Source: Bacteroidaceae bacterium
Lineage (GTDB): Bacteria; Bacteroidota; Bacteroidia; Bacteroidales; Bacteroidaceae
Direction of reading: 5' to 3'
Assembly: GCA_017470425.1 (NCBI GenBank)
Contig: JAFUYT010000006.1
Span: 1 to 64,000 of the forward strand
Length of the DNA: 64,000 bases
In this document: piece by piece, positions 62,705 through 64,000 of the stretch
How positions within the stretch are numbered: position 1 is the first letter of the stretch
Layout: each line of letters opens with the position of its first letter
Notes under the pieces: generated by a model
Seen by the model: only the letters and a program-made list of their open reading frames with translations
What the model was told of the DNA's origin: nothing
Database searches by the model: none
Translations under genes and position numbers: made by a program

Positions 62705-62747
62705 AGTTTCTGAATCTGCCGCCAAAGGTACACATTATTTCTGAACC
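62702..62747 (-). promoter_or_regulatory. Shared promoter module, copy D
   Basis: Leftward TACCTTTGG 21 bp upstream of the TIR-WG ATG. It matches copy C over 46 bp including the region of the ATG (one mismatch), then diverges. Confidence 0.85.
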
Positions 62748-62847
62748 GCAGCCGTGCCGCTCTACTTTTTTCGCGCTCTACACGTAAAAAACGGGGTGTT
62801 TTGTTGATTCTCTCGCGCAAAATGGCGGTTATTTACGGAATATGTTG

Positions 62848-62856
62848 TACCTTTGC
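62848..62856 (+). promoter_or_regulatory. Rightward promoter for the oxidoreductase operon
   Basis: TACCTTTGC, about 20 bp before the GTG start of the small TPR protein. No clear -33 TTTG. Divergent from the island's promoter D. Confidence 0.6.
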
Positions 62857-62877
62857 GCCCGATTTAACGCCAATGTC

Positions 62878-63078
62878 GTGAGCACAACAGACCGAAAAGC
62901 GCAAGCCGAGGAGCTCTATCAACAGGGTAACGTCTTCCGCAAACAGCAACAATGGGCCGAGGCGCTGAACGCCTACGAGGCGGCAGTGGCCCTCGACAGC
63001 GAGTCGCCGGCAGCGGCGGCGCGCGAGATGCTCATGAATATTATGGAATTCTATTGCAAGGATTACTATAATCCCTGA
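62878..63078 (+). CDS. Small TPR-like protein heading a ferredoxin oxidoreductase operon
   Basis: 66 residues from a GTG at 62878 (MSTTDRKAQAEELYQQGNVF, QQQWAEALNAYEAAVALDSE). One TPR unit. An upstream ATG (62842) lies inside the promoter and was not used. Small TPR proteins commonly precede the ferredoxin-like subunit of 2-oxoacid oxidoreductase operons in Bacteroidales. Its role is unknown, perhaps assembly. Confidence 0.7.
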   Translation: MSTTDRKAQAEELYQQGNVFRKQQQWAEALNAYEAAVALDSESPAAAAREMLMNIMEFYCKDYYNP

Positions 63079-63165
63079 TGGAACAGCGGAATCACGGTAT
63101 CTCGGAATCACGGTATAACAACATAACGACATCACGTTAAAACGACATAACGAAAAAAGACAGAC

Positions 63166-63399
63166 ATGGCTAAAATGAAAGGTACGATCGTGGTGAACAC
63201 GGAGCGGTGCAAGGGCTGCAGCCTCTGCGTCGTGGCCTGCCCGCTGGACATCATCGCGCTCGCCGACAAACGAGTGAACCGACGTGGCTACCGCTACGTG
63301 GAACAGACCAACCCCGAGGCGTGCACGGGCTGCACGTCCTGCGCCATCGTGTGCCCCGACGGGTGCATCACGGTGTATCGGAAGAGAGTTGAGAGTTGA
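63166..63399 (+). CDS. korD: 2-oxoacid:ferredoxin oxidoreductase, ferredoxin-like (delta) subunit
   Basis: 77 residues with two 4Fe-4S motifs, CKGCSLCVVACP and CTGCTSCAIVCP, each CxxCxxC…CP. It passes electrons from oxidative decarboxylation of a 2-oxoacid to ferredoxin. Subunit order (small TPR, delta, VorB/KorA) is as usual in the phylum. Whether the substrate is 2-oxoglutarate or a branched 2-oxoacid cannot be told from this subunit. An AGTTGA tract (63388-63420) follows. Confidence 0.88.
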   Translation: MAKMKGTIVVNTERCKGCSLCVVACPLDIIALADKRVNRRGYRYVEQTNPEACTGCTSCAIVCPDGCITVYRKRVES

Positions 63400-63440
63400 C
63401 AGTTGAGAGTTGACAATTGAAAGTACATAGATAACACACA

Positions 63441-64000
63441 ATGGAGAATAATAGTTCCGAAGTGCTCCTGATGAAGGGCAATGAGGCCATCGCGCACGCG
63501 GCGATTCGCTGCGGCTGCGACGGCTATTTCGGCTACCCGATTACTCCGCAGAGCGAGATCCTGGAGACGCTGGCCGTCGAGAAGCCGTGGGAGACCACGG
63601 GGATGGTGGTGCTGCAGGCGGAGAGCGAGGTGGCGAGCATCAACATGATTTACGGCGGCGGAGGCTGCGGCAAGCGCGTCATGACGTCGTCGTCGAGCCC
63701 CGGCGTGGCGCTGATGCAGGAGGGCATCGCCTACATGGCGGGTGCCGAGATTCCCGGTCTGATCGTGAACGTACAGCGCGGCGGCCCCGGCCTGGGCACC
63801 ATCCAACCCTCGCAGGGCGACTACTTCCAGGCCACGCGCGGCGGCGGCAACGGCGACTACTACGTCCTGGTGCTGGCTCCGGCGAGCGTGCAGGAGATGG
63901 CGGACTTCGTAGATCTCAGCTTCGAGCTGTCGTTCAAGTACCGCATCCCGGCGATGATCCTCTCCGATGGTGTCATCGGCCAGGTGATGGAGAAGGTGGT
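63441..64000 (+). CDS. vorB: 2-oxoacid:ferredoxin oxidoreductase alpha-type subunit, partial (VorB/KorA-like)
   Basis: The ATG at 63441 opens a frame running off the window end: [70 protein letters not shown] and [20 protein letters not shown]. This is the pyrimidine-binding domain of the 2-oxoacid:ferredoxin oxidoreductase alpha chain, annotated VorB in many Bacteroidales. About 187 of some 360 residues are present. Confidence 0.9.
   Translation, partial: MENNSSEVLLMKGNEAIAHAAIRCGCDGYFGYPITPQSEILETLAVEKPWETTGMVVLQAESEVASINMIYGGGGCGKRVMTSSSSPGVALMQEGIAYMAGAEIPGLIVNVQRGGPGLGTIQPSQGDYFQATRGGGNGDYYVLVLAPASVQEMADFVDLSFELSFKYRIPAMILSDGVIGQVMEKV

Overview
The window looks like a chromosome segment of a Bacteroidales bacterium, most likely a Prevotellaceae member with fairly high GC. 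The grounds are Bacteroidetes-type promoters (TTTG, about 20 bp, TAnnTTTG, most often TACCTTTGC), Por/type-IX-like C-terminal sorting tails (…GIYIVNGRKVLVK), a DUF5686 outer-membrane protein, a DUF5112/DUF5113-like sensor kinase, and the Bacteroidales VirE / DUF4248 / HU / smalltalk / amidase cassette. The genus assignment is inference.

Layout. 1-0.9 kb: edge of a Phd-type antitoxin gene, a deleted GH29 fucosidase pseudogene and a dispersed repeat. 0.9-12.3 kb: housekeeping genes. nadC and a DUF5686 protein run rightward. A long leftward run follows: hisH-hisA-hisF-hisIE, an FtsE-like ATPase, lysC, lysA, a family-2 glycosyltransferase and a DedA protein. 12.6-24.6 kb: rightward gyrA, two periplasmic TPR proteins, a 1,199-residue sensor kinase with its response regulator, and a UvrD/PcrA helicase. 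24.7-32.2 kb: a secreted protease-like protein, uridine kinase, an MltF-like transglycosylase and a Dna2-like nuclease-helicase. 32.2-35 kb: small metabolic genes (TSCPD protein, hydrolase, thioesterase, Nudix) and two decayed genes. 35.1-39.5 kb: the VirE/HU/amidase cassette, full of short palindromic repeats, one pair of which lies in frame inside the VirE gene. 40.3-46.1 kb: a toxin-antitoxin pair whose toxin carries an internal amber codon, a large Ig-like surface protein, and a DUF4160/DUF2442 pair.

46.1-62.7 kb is the striking part: an accessory island with the signature of nucleotide-based immunity. It holds (a) a four-gene operon encoding a 68-residue membrane protein, a CASTOR/POLLUX-like channel ending in a ryanodine-receptor (RyR) domain, a stand-alone RyR protein and DNA polymerase IV; (b) a VapBC-type pair; (c) a TPR-TIR-PP2C fusion with an unrecognised partner; (d) a secreted transglutaminase-like protein; (e) a 2,122-residue STAND-type NTPase with a TIR/DUF4062-like N-terminus; and (f) a TIR protein carrying about eight WG repeats. 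Three of the operons start from nearly identical promoters, which suggests common control or origin. The testable idea is that the TIR proteins make an NAD-derived signal sensed by the RyR proteins, opening the channel. That is inference; the domains and the shared promoters are visible in the sequence.

62.9-64 kb: start of a 2-oxoacid:ferredoxin oxidoreductase operon (small TPR protein, ferredoxin-like subunit, VorB/KorA-like subunit cut by the window end). No rRNA, tRNA, transposase or CRISPR array was recognised.
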